30,520 nucleotides of DNA, taken from positions 1-30,520 of the forward strand of contig DASQDI010000111.1 in the NCBI GenBank assembly GCA_035634255.1. Direction: 5' to 3'. The notes below the pieces were generated by a model, which was not told the origin of the DNA, searched no databases, and saw only the letters and a list, made by a program, of their open reading frames with translations. The DNA comes from DATLMR01 sp035634255 (lineage in GTDB: Bacteria > Acidobacteriota > Blastocatellia > UBA7656). Positions within the stretch are counted from its first letter, which is position 1. The number at the start of each line of letters is the position of its first letter. The position numbers and the translations under genes were made by a program. Shown one piece after another: positions 6,859 through 14,892 of the stretch.

Positions 6859-9800
6859 ATGAATGCTGAGCGGTGGGAGCAGATCAACCGATTGTGGGAC
6901 GAGGCGCTGGGCGTCGAGCCCGATGAGCGCGCGGCCTTCCTCGATAAAGCTTGCGCCGGTGATGAGGCATTGCGGCTGGAAGTCGAGTCTCTGCTTGACG
7001 CGCACCAGCGTGCAGGGAGCTTCATCGAGGCGCTCCCATTTGAGGTGGCCGCCGACTTGCTCGCCCGCCAGCAGTCCCAGTCAATATTAGGCCGGAGCAT
7101 AGGGCCCTACAGAGTTGTGAGCAGGATCGGGCGCGGCGGCATGGGTGAGGTCTACCTCGCCCGCGACGCGCGCCTGGGCCGACCCGTAGCCCTCAAGCTG
7201 CTGCCCCCCGACTTCACCACGGATAAAGACCGGGTGCGTCGATTCGAGCAGGAGGCGCGGGCCGCGTCGGCGCTTAACCACCCGAATATCCTTACCGTCT
7301 ATGACGTGGGGAGAGTAGACGGGTCACATTTCATAGTTACGGAGTTCGTGGAAGGCGACACGCTGCGCCAGCGCCTCGCGGCAGGGAAGATGAACGCGCG
7401 CGAGGCGCTTGAGGCGGCTACTCAGGTGACGGGAGCCCTCGCGGCGGCGCATCAGGCGGGGATAGTCCATCGTGACATAAAGCCGGAAAACATAATACTG
7501 CGGCCGGATGGGTATGTGAAGGTGCTGGACTTCGGGATAGCTAAGTTGACGACTCCGAGGGCTCTGCCCACCGATACTGAAATGCCCACCGCGGCGCAGG
7601 TATCGACTGACACAGGGAGGCCCGTCGGCACGGTCAGCTACATGTCCCCCGAGCAGGCGCGGGGGCTCAGTGTCGACGCGCGAACGGACATCTTCAGCCT
7701 GGGCATAGTGCTCTATGAAATGCTGGCGGGCCGCAGGCCGTTCGAGGGCGAAACGGCGGGCCACGTGATGGTTTCGATACTGGAAAAGACGCCCACGCCG
7801 CTAAAACAACATTGCCCCGAGGTGCCCGACGAACTACAAAGGATCGTAACTAAAGCTCTGGCGAAAGACAGGCATCAGCGGTATCAGGCGATACAGGACC
7901 TTCGAACGGACCTGGCGAGGCTGAAAGAGACGCTGGAATTTCAGGCCAGGTTGGAACAATCCGTACAGCCAGTTTTAATGGGTGAAGCCGTAGTTCGGAC
8001 CGGCAGCGGGCAGGAGGCGGGAGCAAGCCGGGAAGATCACCCTCCATTAACGGCCGGCGGCAGGCCACTCAGGAACCTCGATGGCCGGCCCAACAATCTC
8101 CCCGCGCAGCCGACGGCGCTCATAGGGCGCAAAACCGAATTGGCCGAGGTCGAAATGCTGTTACTGCGGGAGGATGTGCGCCTGGTGACGATGACCGGGC
8201 CGGGCGGCACGGGCAAAACTTGTCTGGGTGTGCGTGCGGCGGCGCACCTGATCGACCAGTTTGAAGGCGGAATCTGTTTCGTTTCGCTCGCCCCTATAAG
8301 GAAGCCCGCCCTCGTCGCCTCCGCCATCATCGGCGCTCTGGGGGGCAGGGAAGCCGGGGGCAAGCCTCTGATAGACAGCCTCAAAGAGCACCTCAGGGAC
8401 AAGCAGATTCTCCTGCTGCTGGACAACTTCGAGCAGGTCGTTCCCGCCGCGCCGCTGGTGGCGGAGTTACTGTCGGCTTGCCCCAGATTGAAAGTGCTGG
8501 TGACCAGCCGCATGGCCTTGCGTCTGCGGGGCGAACAGGAGTTCGCCGTCCCACCGCTGGCGCTGCCCGACCCCAAGCACCTGCCGTCGCTCGAAATGCT
8601 GTCGCGGAATGCGGCGGTCGTCCTGTTCGTGCAGCGCGCGCGCGCCGTCAGGCGTGACTTCGTGATGACGGACGAGGGCGCGGCCGCGATAGCACAGATC
8701 TGTATCCGACTGGATGGCCTGCCTCTCGCAATAGAACTGGCGGCGGCGCGCATTAAGGTGCTTTCGCCGCAGGCGATACTTGAGCGGCTCAGGAGCCGTC
8801 TCAAACTGTTAACGGGCGGCGCGCAGGACATGCCGCCGCGGCAGCAGACAATGCGAAAGGCCATTGCCTGGAGCTATGACCTGTTGGACGAGGCCGAGAA
8901 GAGACTCTTCAGACGGCTCGCGGTCTTCGTGGCAGGATTTACTCTCAGGGCGGCGGAGGCGGTGTGCGACGGGGCGGGCGGTCAGGAATTGGATGTGCTG
9001 GACGGAGTGTCCTCACTGGTGAACAAAAGCCTGCTGCGGCAGGGGGAGCAGGCTAGAGACGGGCTTCGCTTTATGATGCTTGAGACTATCAGAGAGTACG
9101 GGCTGGAGCGGTTAGCGGAGGGCGGAGAGGCGGAGGAAGCGCGGCGGGCGCACGCGGCTTATTACCTGAGCATGGTGGAAGACGCGGAGCCCGAGTTGAG
9201 AGGGCCGGGGCAGGCGGAATGGCTGGAGCGTTTGGAGAGCGAGCATGACAACTTGAGGGCGGCGCTGCGGTGGTCTAAGGAGAGCGGGGAGACTGAGATG
9301 GCGTTAAGAATGGCCGCCGCGCCGAGGCGGTTCTGGGAGATACGCGGCCACCTGAGCGAAGGGCGCGGCTGGCTGGAAGAGATGCTGACGCTGGCCGACT
9401 CAGAGCGCGCGTCGCCGGCTCTGCTGGCAAAGGCGTTCTACGCGGCGGGGGCTCTGGCGCGTTGCCAGGGTGATTACGACCAGACGGTAGCGCACCTCGA
9501 ACGGGCGCTGGCCTTATACAGGCGTGTGCAGGATAGATTGGGTATTGCGTCATCGCTTAACAGCTTAGGGATGCTGGCGCATGATCAAAACGATTACGGT
9601 AAAGCGATGGCGCTCCTTGAGGAAGGCCTGGCTTTACATAAAGAGGTGGGGGACGAGCAAGGCATAGCGATCTCGCTTGAGTACTTCGGGATAGTGGCTC
9701 TCGACCAGGGCAATTATGAGCAATCGGTAGCGTTCCAGGAGGAAAGCGTCTCGATCAGGCGAAAGCTGAAGGACAAGCTTGGGATAGCCACGTCGCTAAA

Positions 9801-10419
9801 CAACCTCGGCGTTGTAGCCCTGGATTACGCCGACTACAAGCGCGCGACGCCATTATTCGAAGAGAGCCTGGCCCTGTTCTGTGAAATCGGAGACAAGCTC
9901 GGGATAGCCTCGTCGCTCAACAACCTTGGAGAAATAGCGCAATGTCAGGGTGACTATGACCGGGCGGCGGCTTTTTATACCGACAGCATGACCTTGTTTC
10001 GAGAGGTGGGAGATAAACGCGACATCGCCACCCTACTCAGTAATCTGGGAGATATCGCGCGGTACAGGGCTGATTACCGGAAAGCGGCCGCGTTGTACGC
10101 GGAGAGCCTCACGTTGCGCCAGGAGGTGGGCGAAAAATGGAACATCGCCTTTTGCTTCGAGGGCATGGCTTACGTCGCCCTTGCGCTGAATAAGCCGGAG
10201 CAGGCCGCGCGATTGCTGGGCGCGGCCGAAGCGTTGCGCGAGGCCGTAGGCGCTCATATGCCGCCAAGCCGTCAGGCTGATTATGAGCATAACATTACCG
10301 CTGCGCGCGCCGCTCTCGGCGAGGCAGACTTTAAGGCGGCATGGTCACAGGGCCGGTCGATGGGGCTGGAAGAATTAACCGCGTGCGCGTCAGAGATACT
10401 TCTCTTCACTAATTCGTGA
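6859..10419 (+). CDS. Ser/Thr protein kinase fused to a STAND/NB-ARC-like ATPase and TPR repeats
   Basis: The protein has 1186 residues from the ATG at 6859; an upstream in-frame start at 6775 lies inside the sigma gene and was rejected. Residues about 84-345 are a Hanks-type kinase with GRGGMGEVY, catalytic K113, HRD (204-206) and DFG (224-226), so it is probably active. Residues about 420-700 are a STAND ATPase of the AfsR/NB-ARC kind, with Walker A GPGGTGKT (447-454) and Walker B ILLLLDN (about 517-523). The C-terminal third (about 860-1130) consists of 40-residue TPR units. No transmembrane helix is seen, so it is cytoplasmic. STAND proteins are ligand-gated oligomerising switches; the TPRs probably sense a partner and the kinase signals to targets such as the adjacent sigma factor or FHA proteins. 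The secreted-protein gene starts 38 bases after its stop. Confidence 0.92.
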   Translation: MNAERWEQINRLWDEALGVEPDERAAFLDKACAGDEALRLEVESLLDAHQRAGSFIEALPFEVAADLLARQQSQSILGRSIGPYRVVSRIGRGGMGEVYLARDARLGRPVALKLLPPDFTTDKDRVRRFEQEARAASALNHPNILTVYDVGRVDGSHFIVTEFVEGDTLRQRLAAGKMNAREALEAATQVTGALAAAHQAGIVHRDIKPENIILRPDGYVKVLDFGIAKLTTPRALPTDTEMPTAAQVSTDTGRPVGTVSYMSPEQARGLSVDARTDIFSLGIVLYEMLAGRRPFEGETAGHVMVSILEKTPTPLKQHCPEVPDELQRIVTKALAKDRHQRYQAIQDLRTDLARLKETLEFQARLEQSVQPVLMGEAVVRTGSGQEAGASREDHPPLTAGGRPLRNLDGRPNNLPAQPTALIGRKTELAEVEMLLLREDVRLVTMTGPGGTGKTCLGVRAAAHLIDQFEGGICFVSLAPIRKPALVASAIIGALGGREAGGKPLIDSLKEHLRDKQILLLLDNFEQVVPAAPLVAELLSACPRLKVLVTSRMALRLRGEQEFAVPPLALPDPKHLPSLEMLSRNAAVVLFVQRARAVRRDFVMTDEGAAAIAQICIRLDGLPLAIELAAARIKVLSPQAILERLRSRLKLLTGGAQDMPPRQQTMRKAIAWSYDLLDEAEKRLFRRLAVFVAGFTLRAAEAVCDGAGGQELDVLDGVSSLVNKSLLRQGEQARDGLRFMMLETIREYGLERLAEGGEAEEARRAHAAYYLSMVEDAEPELRGPGQAEWLERLESEHDNLRAALRWSKESGETEMALRMAAAPRRFWEIRGHLSEGRGWLEEMLTLADSERASPALLAKAFYAAGALARCQGDYDQTVAHLERALALYRRVQDRLGIASSLNSLGMLAHDQNDYGKAMALLEEGLALHKEVGDEQGIAISLEYFGIVALDQGNYEQSVAFQEESVSIRRKLKDKLGIATSLNNLGVVALDYADYKRATPLFEESLALFCEIGDKLGIASSLNNLGEIAQCQGDYDRAAAFYTDSMTLFREVGDKRDIATLLSNLGDIARYRADYRKAAALYAESLTLRQEVGEKWNIAFCFEGMAYVALALNKPEQAARLLGAAEALREAVGAHMPPSRQADYEHNITAARAALGEADFKAAWSQGRSMGLEELTACASEILLFTNS
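9427..10182 (+). repeat. Tandem 120-base coding repeat (TPR array)
   Basis: Within the kinase-STAND gene, about six units recur every 40 codons with the pattern GIAxSLNNLG, then DY..A..L.EESLAL and E.GDK. The nucleotide sequence is also visibly repetitive, so unit number may vary between strains. Confidence 0.8.
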
Positions 10420-10457
10420 CTCAGCGTTCGTTTAAACAACTGAAGGAGGCTCCTAAA
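10411..10457 (+). repeat. Leader repeat, copy 1 (kinase 3' end plus ribosome-binding leader of secreted protein 1)
   Basis: This 47-base stretch runs from the last codons of the kinase gene (Asn-Ser-stop) to the base before the ATG of secreted protein 1. It aligns without gaps to 12645-12691, with many identical positions including AATTC.TGACTC.GCGT and the GGAGG region. Confidence 0.75.
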
Positions 10458-11900
10458 ATGAACAAGAACTTCGTTAGACATTTCATGTTCGTCGCCCTGT
10501 TGGCTCTCTTTATCATAGGAAGTATGACCGTTGCTCCCGGCCCTTCGTCTGCTGTCACTGCGCCGCCCGGTATTGTCAGAGTTAGCTCTGAGACTTGCTT
10601 AAGGAGTCTTGGCTGCAATAATTTGGAGATTACAAACATTAATGTGGCCACATGCCTGGGGCCGCCGGAAACCTTCCGGTTTTCCTTGATTGGCGGTACC
10701 CGCCTGCCTCGGACAGATCCTCCGTATTTGGTTAGCGTGAAAGACCCTCTCGGCAATCCGGTTACTGTGTTTTTCAACCGGGATGATTTCGGTCGCGAAA
10801 CCTTTACTTTCAAAGGCACTTTGGCGGGGATTTATCCTATAGAAGTCCGGGACGCATCAGAATGCGTGCTTGAGTGCGCTTTCGTCACTACCCCATGCTG
10901 CACGTTAACCCAGGAGGAGTACGCTAACAGTCAATTTCAGTTGAATGATTGTAACGCGCAGCAAATAGTTAAGGGTTTAATAGGCGATCCTAATAGTGAC
11001 TGCTCTTTTTTCTCATCACCCGGACGCCCCTCCGGACCGTTGACTGTAGGGTCATTCGGCCTCGTGCCAACATCGGCAGAACTCACCTTCAACGAAGGCT
11101 CAGAGGACTGTATCTTCCAAAGACTGCCCGCGTCTGGGAGTCCAACCAGATTGCCGGCCGGATTACACGAGGAGATCAACCCGGATACCTGCCAGACCTC
11201 ACCCGAGCTGCCGCTAAACGACGACGGCAAATTCCGAAATGAGCTCCTCGGCCAGGCCATCGCGCTTTCATTGAATACGAGGCTGGACTTTGACATAGGC
11301 AATCTAGCACTTTGCAACACTATGGTTACACGCAAAGCCATGCCCCGATTCGGATTTGTAGGAAGAGGGGGGGAGATGTTCGGCCCAGGTCCAGACCTCG
11401 TCGTCACTATCCCAAAAGAAGTCATCGAAGCTCTCAGTAATCTTGATCTGGAGCCGGAGGTTGATGGATTGCTTGAACTGGCGAACCGCGCTTTGTCCGG
11501 GAATACCGAACTCGGCGGCGCGAGCCTTTCGGCCATAACCGCCGCGATAGAGTCGATCAACCGGGGCTTCAATCAGTGCTCGTATCTGGTCGGATGCTTC
11601 GACACCGATGTCTGCTTACAGGATGACACCAGAGGGGATATTCTGTCGCTTAACACGGCTACGGGAGAGTACCAATTCACCAGGTGCGGGCCTGCCGGTT
11701 TCGCTATCCACGGGAAGGGCACGGTAAAGATAAAAGGCAACACGCTGACCCTGGAGCACAACTCGGCTGACCGTAGGGTAGTTGTTCGAATCGATACCGG
11801 CATCAGAAAAGGGACCGCGGCAGTCCAGATCTTCCCGCAAGGGACAACGCTCACGATAACGGACAGGAATACGGCTGACAACGCCTGCGCTTGCCCTTAA
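10458..11900 (+). CDS. Secreted cysteine-rich protein, copy 1 (SprB-like N-terminus and lineage-specific C-terminal domain)
   Basis: The protein has 480 residues from the ATG at 10458, which follows an excellent AAGGAGG. A Sec signal peptide covers about residues 1-33 (hydrophobic core VALLALFIIG, probable cleavage after SSA). The next 110 residues resemble SprB/Ig-like repeats (GIYPIEVRDASECV). A middle alpha-rich domain contains LLGQAIALSLNTRL and ELANRALSG. The C-terminal about 90 residues form a beta domain with CLQDDTRGDILSLN, GEYQFTRCG, LEHNSADRRVVV and TITDRNTADNACACP. About twenty cysteines in the mature protein suggest disulfides outside the cytoplasm. I recall the C-terminal domain as frequent in Blastocatellia, but its function is unknown. 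The gene starts 38 bases after the kinase gene and is probably in its operon. It is a clear paralogue of the gene at 12692. Confidence 0.82.
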   Translation: MNKNFVRHFMFVALLALFIIGSMTVAPGPSSAVTAPPGIVRVSSETCLRSLGCNNLEITNINVATCLGPPETFRFSLIGGTRLPRTDPPYLVSVKDPLGNPVTVFFNRDDFGRETFTFKGTLAGIYPIEVRDASECVLECAFVTTPCCTLTQEEYANSQFQLNDCNAQQIVKGLIGDPNSDCSFFSSPGRPSGPLTVGSFGLVPTSAELTFNEGSEDCIFQRLPASGSPTRLPAGLHEEINPDTCQTSPELPLNDDGKFRNELLGQAIALSLNTRLDFDIGNLALCNTMVTRKAMPRFGFVGRGGEMFGPGPDLVVTIPKEVIEALSNLDLEPEVDGLLELANRALSGNTELGGASLSAITAAIESINRGFNQCSYLVGCFDTDVCLQDDTRGDILSLNTATGEYQFTRCGPAGFAIHGKGTVKIKGNTLTLEHNSADRRVVVRIDTGIRKGTAAVQIFPQGTTLTITDRNTADNACACP

Positions 11901-11971
11901 GGATGCCGTTGCAGCAGACAGCCTTGCAACAGATTGAGTTAAATTAAATCGCTCGCACTGTGCCTGGCGAT

Positions 11972-12373
11972 CTACACGGGCTCCATCTCTTTGGTGCCCG
12001 CTTTTATGTGAGTGAGCTCGACGATGAGAGAGGTGAGTAGCTGTTTGAGCCCTCCCTGAGTGCATATGCTGAAGAAGGCTCTCGACTCCGTCCTCAACGC
12101 CTGAATAATCGCGCTGGAACCGTCACTCTTTACCATGCCTCCCAAAAGGACCACGTTGCAGAGTTGGTCCCCCAACGACCCCCCTGACAGGGTGCCGCAT
12201 TTCTGCGCGGGATTGATAACCGAGAATCGGTATCTGCTGTTCTCGGTCCGTATCAATAATTCATCGTTCGCGCTCAGGTCTTCGAAATCTATCTCATTGG
12301 TGTGGGCTCCTTGAAAAATGCACTTGATGCGCGCCATATTATTCGCCTTTTCTTCGCTGTGATGCGTTTCCAT
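11972..12373 (-). CDS. Small protein of unknown function between the two secreted-protein paralogues
   Basis: This 133-residue protein has no signal peptide or transmembrane segment. The first half is predicted beta-rich (ELLIRTENSRYRFSVINPAQ, then GTLSGGSLGDQ) and the second half contains helices (ALRTESRAFF, LLTSLIVELTHIKA). I do not recognise a characterised family. The start at 12373 has a good Shine-Dalgarno (AAAGGAG about 11 bases upstream); an internal Met at 12337 is less well supported. It is transcribed against its neighbours, and its promoter must lie in or next to the repeated regulatory element at 12424-12614. A regulatory or immunity-type role in the locus is possible but unsupported. 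Confidence 0.65.
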   Translation of the reverse strand: METHHSEEKANNMARIKCIFQGAHTNEIDFEDLSANDELLIRTENSRYRFSVINPAQKCGTLSGGSLGDQLCNVVLLGGMVKSDGSSAIIQALRTESRAFFSICTQGGLKQLLTSLIVELTHIKAGTKEMEPV

Positions 12374-12423
12374 TTTAGCCTGCTCCTTTCTCTATTTTTG
12401 CTTCCTTCACTCACATAAGCCGG

Positions 12424-12614
12424 AAACAGAGCGAATCGGTATCACCCATTTAACTTTTCGATGAGGATTTAAATAAATCTGCGTCTTCCGAAAAAAATCT
12501 CGCAGATGATGATACGGATTGTCCGCGTTTCCTGCTTAAGGAGATGAGGGCAGCGAGGCGCTCGCCCGCGGGCGAGTTGGTGGGAATACCAACTCCACTA
12601 ATCAATAGCCGCAG
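12424..12614 (+). promoter_or_regulatory. Repeated leader element, copy A (upstream of secreted protein 2)
   Basis: This 190-base non-coding block aligns along its length with 14261-14459. Shared landmarks are TCACCCATTTAA, TTTAAATAAATCTGCG, CGAAAAAAATCTCGCAG, TGATGATACGGA, CCTGCTTAAGGAGATGAGG and CACTAATCAATA. It contains a 16-base perfect palindrome (12561-12576) and a hairpin GTTGGT/ACCAAC (12576-12581 with 12588-12593, loop GGGAAT). The CTGCG...CGCAG pair is preserved in both copies. It could hold promoters, a cis-regulatory RNA, or both. Confidence 0.7.
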
Positions 12615-12644
12615 ACCCATAAGCAGAGGTTGCAGAGAATCAAC

Positions 12645-12691
12645 AATTCATGACTCTGCGTAAGTTTGAACGACCGCCGGAGGGAATAGAA
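12645..12691 (+). repeat. Leader repeat, copy 2 (relic of the kinase 3' end before secreted protein 2)
   Basis: This is the gap-free counterpart of 10411-10457. It retains an AAT-TCA-TGA triplet set equivalent to the last two codons and stop of the kinase gene, although no kinase coding sequence precedes it here. Confidence 0.75.
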
Positions 12692-14122
12692 ATGAACATC
12701 AAGTTCGCTCGGAATATTTCAGGCGTTACCTTGTTCGGCCTCTTACTGTTAGTAAATTGGAGTGCCGGACCTGTCCACTCAACAGCCGCCAGCCCGCCTA
12801 CCGGGATTGTTAGAGTGTCGCTTCAGGATTGTATACCCAACGCTCTTCAAGGGTGCAATCAACTTCAAGTCATAGTCATTGCGCCAAAAGAGTGCCTGGG
12901 GCCGGCAGCAGGCTTCAGGTTCGAGGTGCGTGGCGGGACCGGGCCGTTCGAGGTAAGCGTGACCGGGCCTGAAGGAGATCCGGTCGTCCCGGTCATCACC
13001 AGGGATGACGGCCGCGAGGGCACGTTCGAGAGCGTTTTGGCGGGCGTGTACATGGTAAGAGTGAGGGACAGGAATGGATGCGAGGCTGTATGCGGCAACT
13101 CTACCGTCCCGTGTTGCTCGATCACTCAGGAGGAGTACGGTGATAACCAGTTTCAGTTTAATCAGGATGGTATTTTCGAAATAATTCATTATGAGCTCAT
13201 TCCCCCCGGTAGACCGTTGAGGGTGGGTTTTCAGGGAAATGGAACCCGGTCGCTCGTCTTTAGCGAGGGCTCGGAAGCCTGCATTATCCAGAGATTACCT
13301 GCGAGAGGAGCCCCGGCCGCGCTACCGGAAGGGCTCGGACATGCGACCATCAATGCAAGCACCTGCCAGACCTGGCCGCCGCTGCCGCTCAAAAAAGACG
13401 TGTTTCGGAATACGCTGCTCGGCCAGACTATCGCCCTGTCGTTGAATACGAGACTCGATAATGACCTGGAAAGCCTTGCCATCTGCAACACTATAATCAC
13501 GCGCAAAGCGATTTCACGCCATCCTGGCGGCGGTGTAGGCACCTACGTATATGCCGGCAATAGAGGTAACAACGATGCGATTGATCCGGCTGCTCCGATC
13601 CGGGTCACAACCATCCCAACTAGCGTCACGGCTGCGCTGTCGGCCCTAGGCATTCCAGCTACGGTGAGAGGTTTGCTCAAATTAGCTAACCGCGCGCTGG
13701 CCGGTAAACCCGACTTAGGAGGCGCGAGCCTCTGCGATATTAACAGCGCGGTAACCGGAATCAATACGGCCTTCGACGGTTGCGCCTTCATCGCCGAGTG
13801 CTTTAATGCCGATGCCTGCTTACAGGATGATACCAGCGGCGATATTCTGTCGTTGAATTCGGACACGGGAGAGTATCGATTCACCCGGTGTGGTCCCGAT
13901 GGTTTCACCATAACAGGGAAGGGCACGGTGACGCGCCAGGGCAAAACGTTTACTCTGGAACACAATTCGGTTGACCATAGAGTATTGGTTGAAGTCAATG
14001 CTAAGCGCAGGAGAGGAACCGCGACAGTTCAGTTCTTTTCGCTATCGACAACGTTCACGATAACGGACAAGAACACTGCTAACAACACCTGCTCTTGTCC
14101 TGGAGATGGAGAATGTCGGTAG
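12692..14122 (+). CDS. Secreted cysteine-rich protein, copy 2
   Basis: The protein has 476 residues from the ATG at 12692, preceded by GGAGGGAA. A signal peptide spans about residues 1-31 (hydrophobic GVTLFGLLLLVNW). The domain order is the same as in the paralogue at 10458: SprB-like N-terminal region (GVYMVRVRDRNGCE), QEEYGDNQFQFN, LLGQTIALSLNTRL, LLKLANRALAG, then the C-terminal CLQDDTSGDILSLN, LEHNSVDHRVLV and TITDKNTANNTCSC. Most cysteines are conserved between the two. It lies directly upstream of the peptide-export cluster but is separated from it by a strong terminator (14132-14180). An outer-surface or extracellular role is likely; function is unknown. Confidence 0.82.
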   Translation: MNIKFARNISGVTLFGLLLLVNWSAGPVHSTAASPPTGIVRVSLQDCIPNALQGCNQLQVIVIAPKECLGPAAGFRFEVRGGTGPFEVSVTGPEGDPVVPVITRDDGREGTFESVLAGVYMVRVRDRNGCEAVCGNSTVPCCSITQEEYGDNQFQFNQDGIFEIIHYELIPPGRPLRVGFQGNGTRSLVFSEGSEACIIQRLPARGAPAALPEGLGHATINASTCQTWPPLPLKKDVFRNTLLGQTIALSLNTRLDNDLESLAICNTIITRKAISRHPGGGVGTYVYAGNRGNNDAIDPAAPIRVTTIPTSVTAALSALGIPATVRGLLKLANRALAGKPDLGGASLCDINSAVTGINTAFDGCAFIAECFNADACLQDDTSGDILSLNSDTGEYRFTRCGPDGFTITGKGTVTRQGKTFTLEHNSVDHRVLVEVNAKRRRGTATVQFFSLSTTFTITDKNTANNTCSCPGDGECR

Positions 14123-14131
14123 CAAGATCGC

Positions 14132-14180
14132 GTTCGCCTGGGAGCACGCATCTTGGGTGCTCCCAGGCGAACCTATTTTT
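14132..14180 (+). terminator. Strong intrinsic terminator after secreted protein 2
   Basis: A perfect 16-bp stem (14132-14147 with 14157-14172, 9-base loop) is followed by CTATTTTT. It begins ten bases after the stop codon and should isolate the upstream genes from the peptide genes. Confidence 0.92.
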
Positions 14181-14260
14181 AAATCGGTAACTGGAAGTAA
14201 TTGGCCGCTGTCCCAGGCTACTCATCTCAGCACCTTCCCATCCCTACTTACACAACGCAG

Positions 14261-14459
14261 ACACAGAGCAGACTGGCGTCACCCATTTAATCTTTGGTGA
14301 AGGTTTAAATAAATCTGCGCCACGCGAAAAAAATCTCGCAGGTGATGATACGGACTGCCCGTTTTTCCTGCTTAAGGAGATGAGGGCGGCGAGGCGCTTG
14401 CCCCACGCAGTGGCGGAGCGGTCGGTCGGGAGACCACTTCCACTAATCAATAACCGCAG
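14261..14459 (+). promoter_or_regulatory. Repeated leader element, copy B (upstream of precursor peptide 1)
   Basis: This is homologous to 12424-12614. The hairpin position holds GGTC-GGGA-GACC (14424-14435), a different paired sequence at the place where copy A has GTTGGT/ACCAAC. It is followed by the shared TTCCACTAATCAATA. A further stem AGGCCG/CGGCCT lies between the element and the peptide start. Its last 41 bases before CTAA align without gaps to copy C. Confidence 0.7.
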
Positions 14460-14506
14460 GCCGATCAGTTTCAACCGGCCTCAGATAATCGAAAGGAGAG
14501 AAGGCC

Positions 14507-14761
14507 ATGTCAAACGCGGACAGAACCAATCGAGTCACGGTTACGGACATCGAAGCTCCCGCATCATTGGTGACCGATGCCGAAGCTCAGAGCGTCGCCG
14601 GCGGGGTGATGATGGACCCGGTCACCGGGAAGACTTGTACAGAGCCTCGTGGGGGCGGACGGGGTACGATAGAATTGCCGCCTCTTAAAATCCCGGAATT
14701 TGACCCCTCAAAGATCTTCGCCGGCATTAACAAATACTTTGGCCGATTTAATCTCCCCTAA
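14507..14761 (+). CDS. Double-glycine leader precursor peptide 1 (bacteriocin-like or signalling peptide)
   Basis: This 84-residue peptide has a leader of 33 residues containing TNRV..TDIEAP and TDAEAQSVAGG, ending in Gly-Gly; C39 peptidases cut directly after such a site. The predicted mature part is 51 residues starting VMMDPVTGK, with one cysteine, a glycine-rich patch (RGGGRG), Pro-rich LPPLKIPEF and an aromatic C-terminus (KYFGRFNLP). The leader is nearly identical to that of the next gene, whereas the mature parts are unrelated, as expected for cargo peptides of one exporter. A good Shine-Dalgarno (AAAGGAG) precedes the ATG. The C39 exporter lies two genes downstream. Activity (antimicrobial or signal) cannot be told from sequence. 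Confidence 0.85.
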   Translation: MSNADRTNRVTVTDIEAPASLVTDAEAQSVAGGVMMDPVTGKTCTEPRGGGRGTIELPPLKIPEFDPSKIFAGINKYFGRFNLP

Positions 14762-14790
14762 GGAGTCGGATGCGTTAATGCGATCACTTT

Positions 14791-14892
14791 AGGCGGTGGC
14801 GAAGCAGTTGATCGAGAGATCAATTCCGCTAAGAGGAACTTGGAGGCCGGTTCGCTTCAATCAGTCTCAGATAATCGAAAGGGAATATAACC
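14791..14892 (+). promoter_or_regulatory. Repeated leader element, copy C (short form, upstream of precursor peptide 2)
   Basis: Only the 3' part of the element is present. Hairpin TTGATC-GAGA-GATCAA (14808-14823) is followed by TTCCGCTAA and then CTCAGATAATCGAAAGG, which is shared with the peptide 1 leader. Relative to copy B, several stem positions differ on both sides so that pairing is kept. Confidence 0.65.

Noticed and set aside
11900..11945. GTTGC...GCAAC repeat after secreted protein 1 as a terminator.
   Set aside because: Only a 5-bp stem and no T-run.
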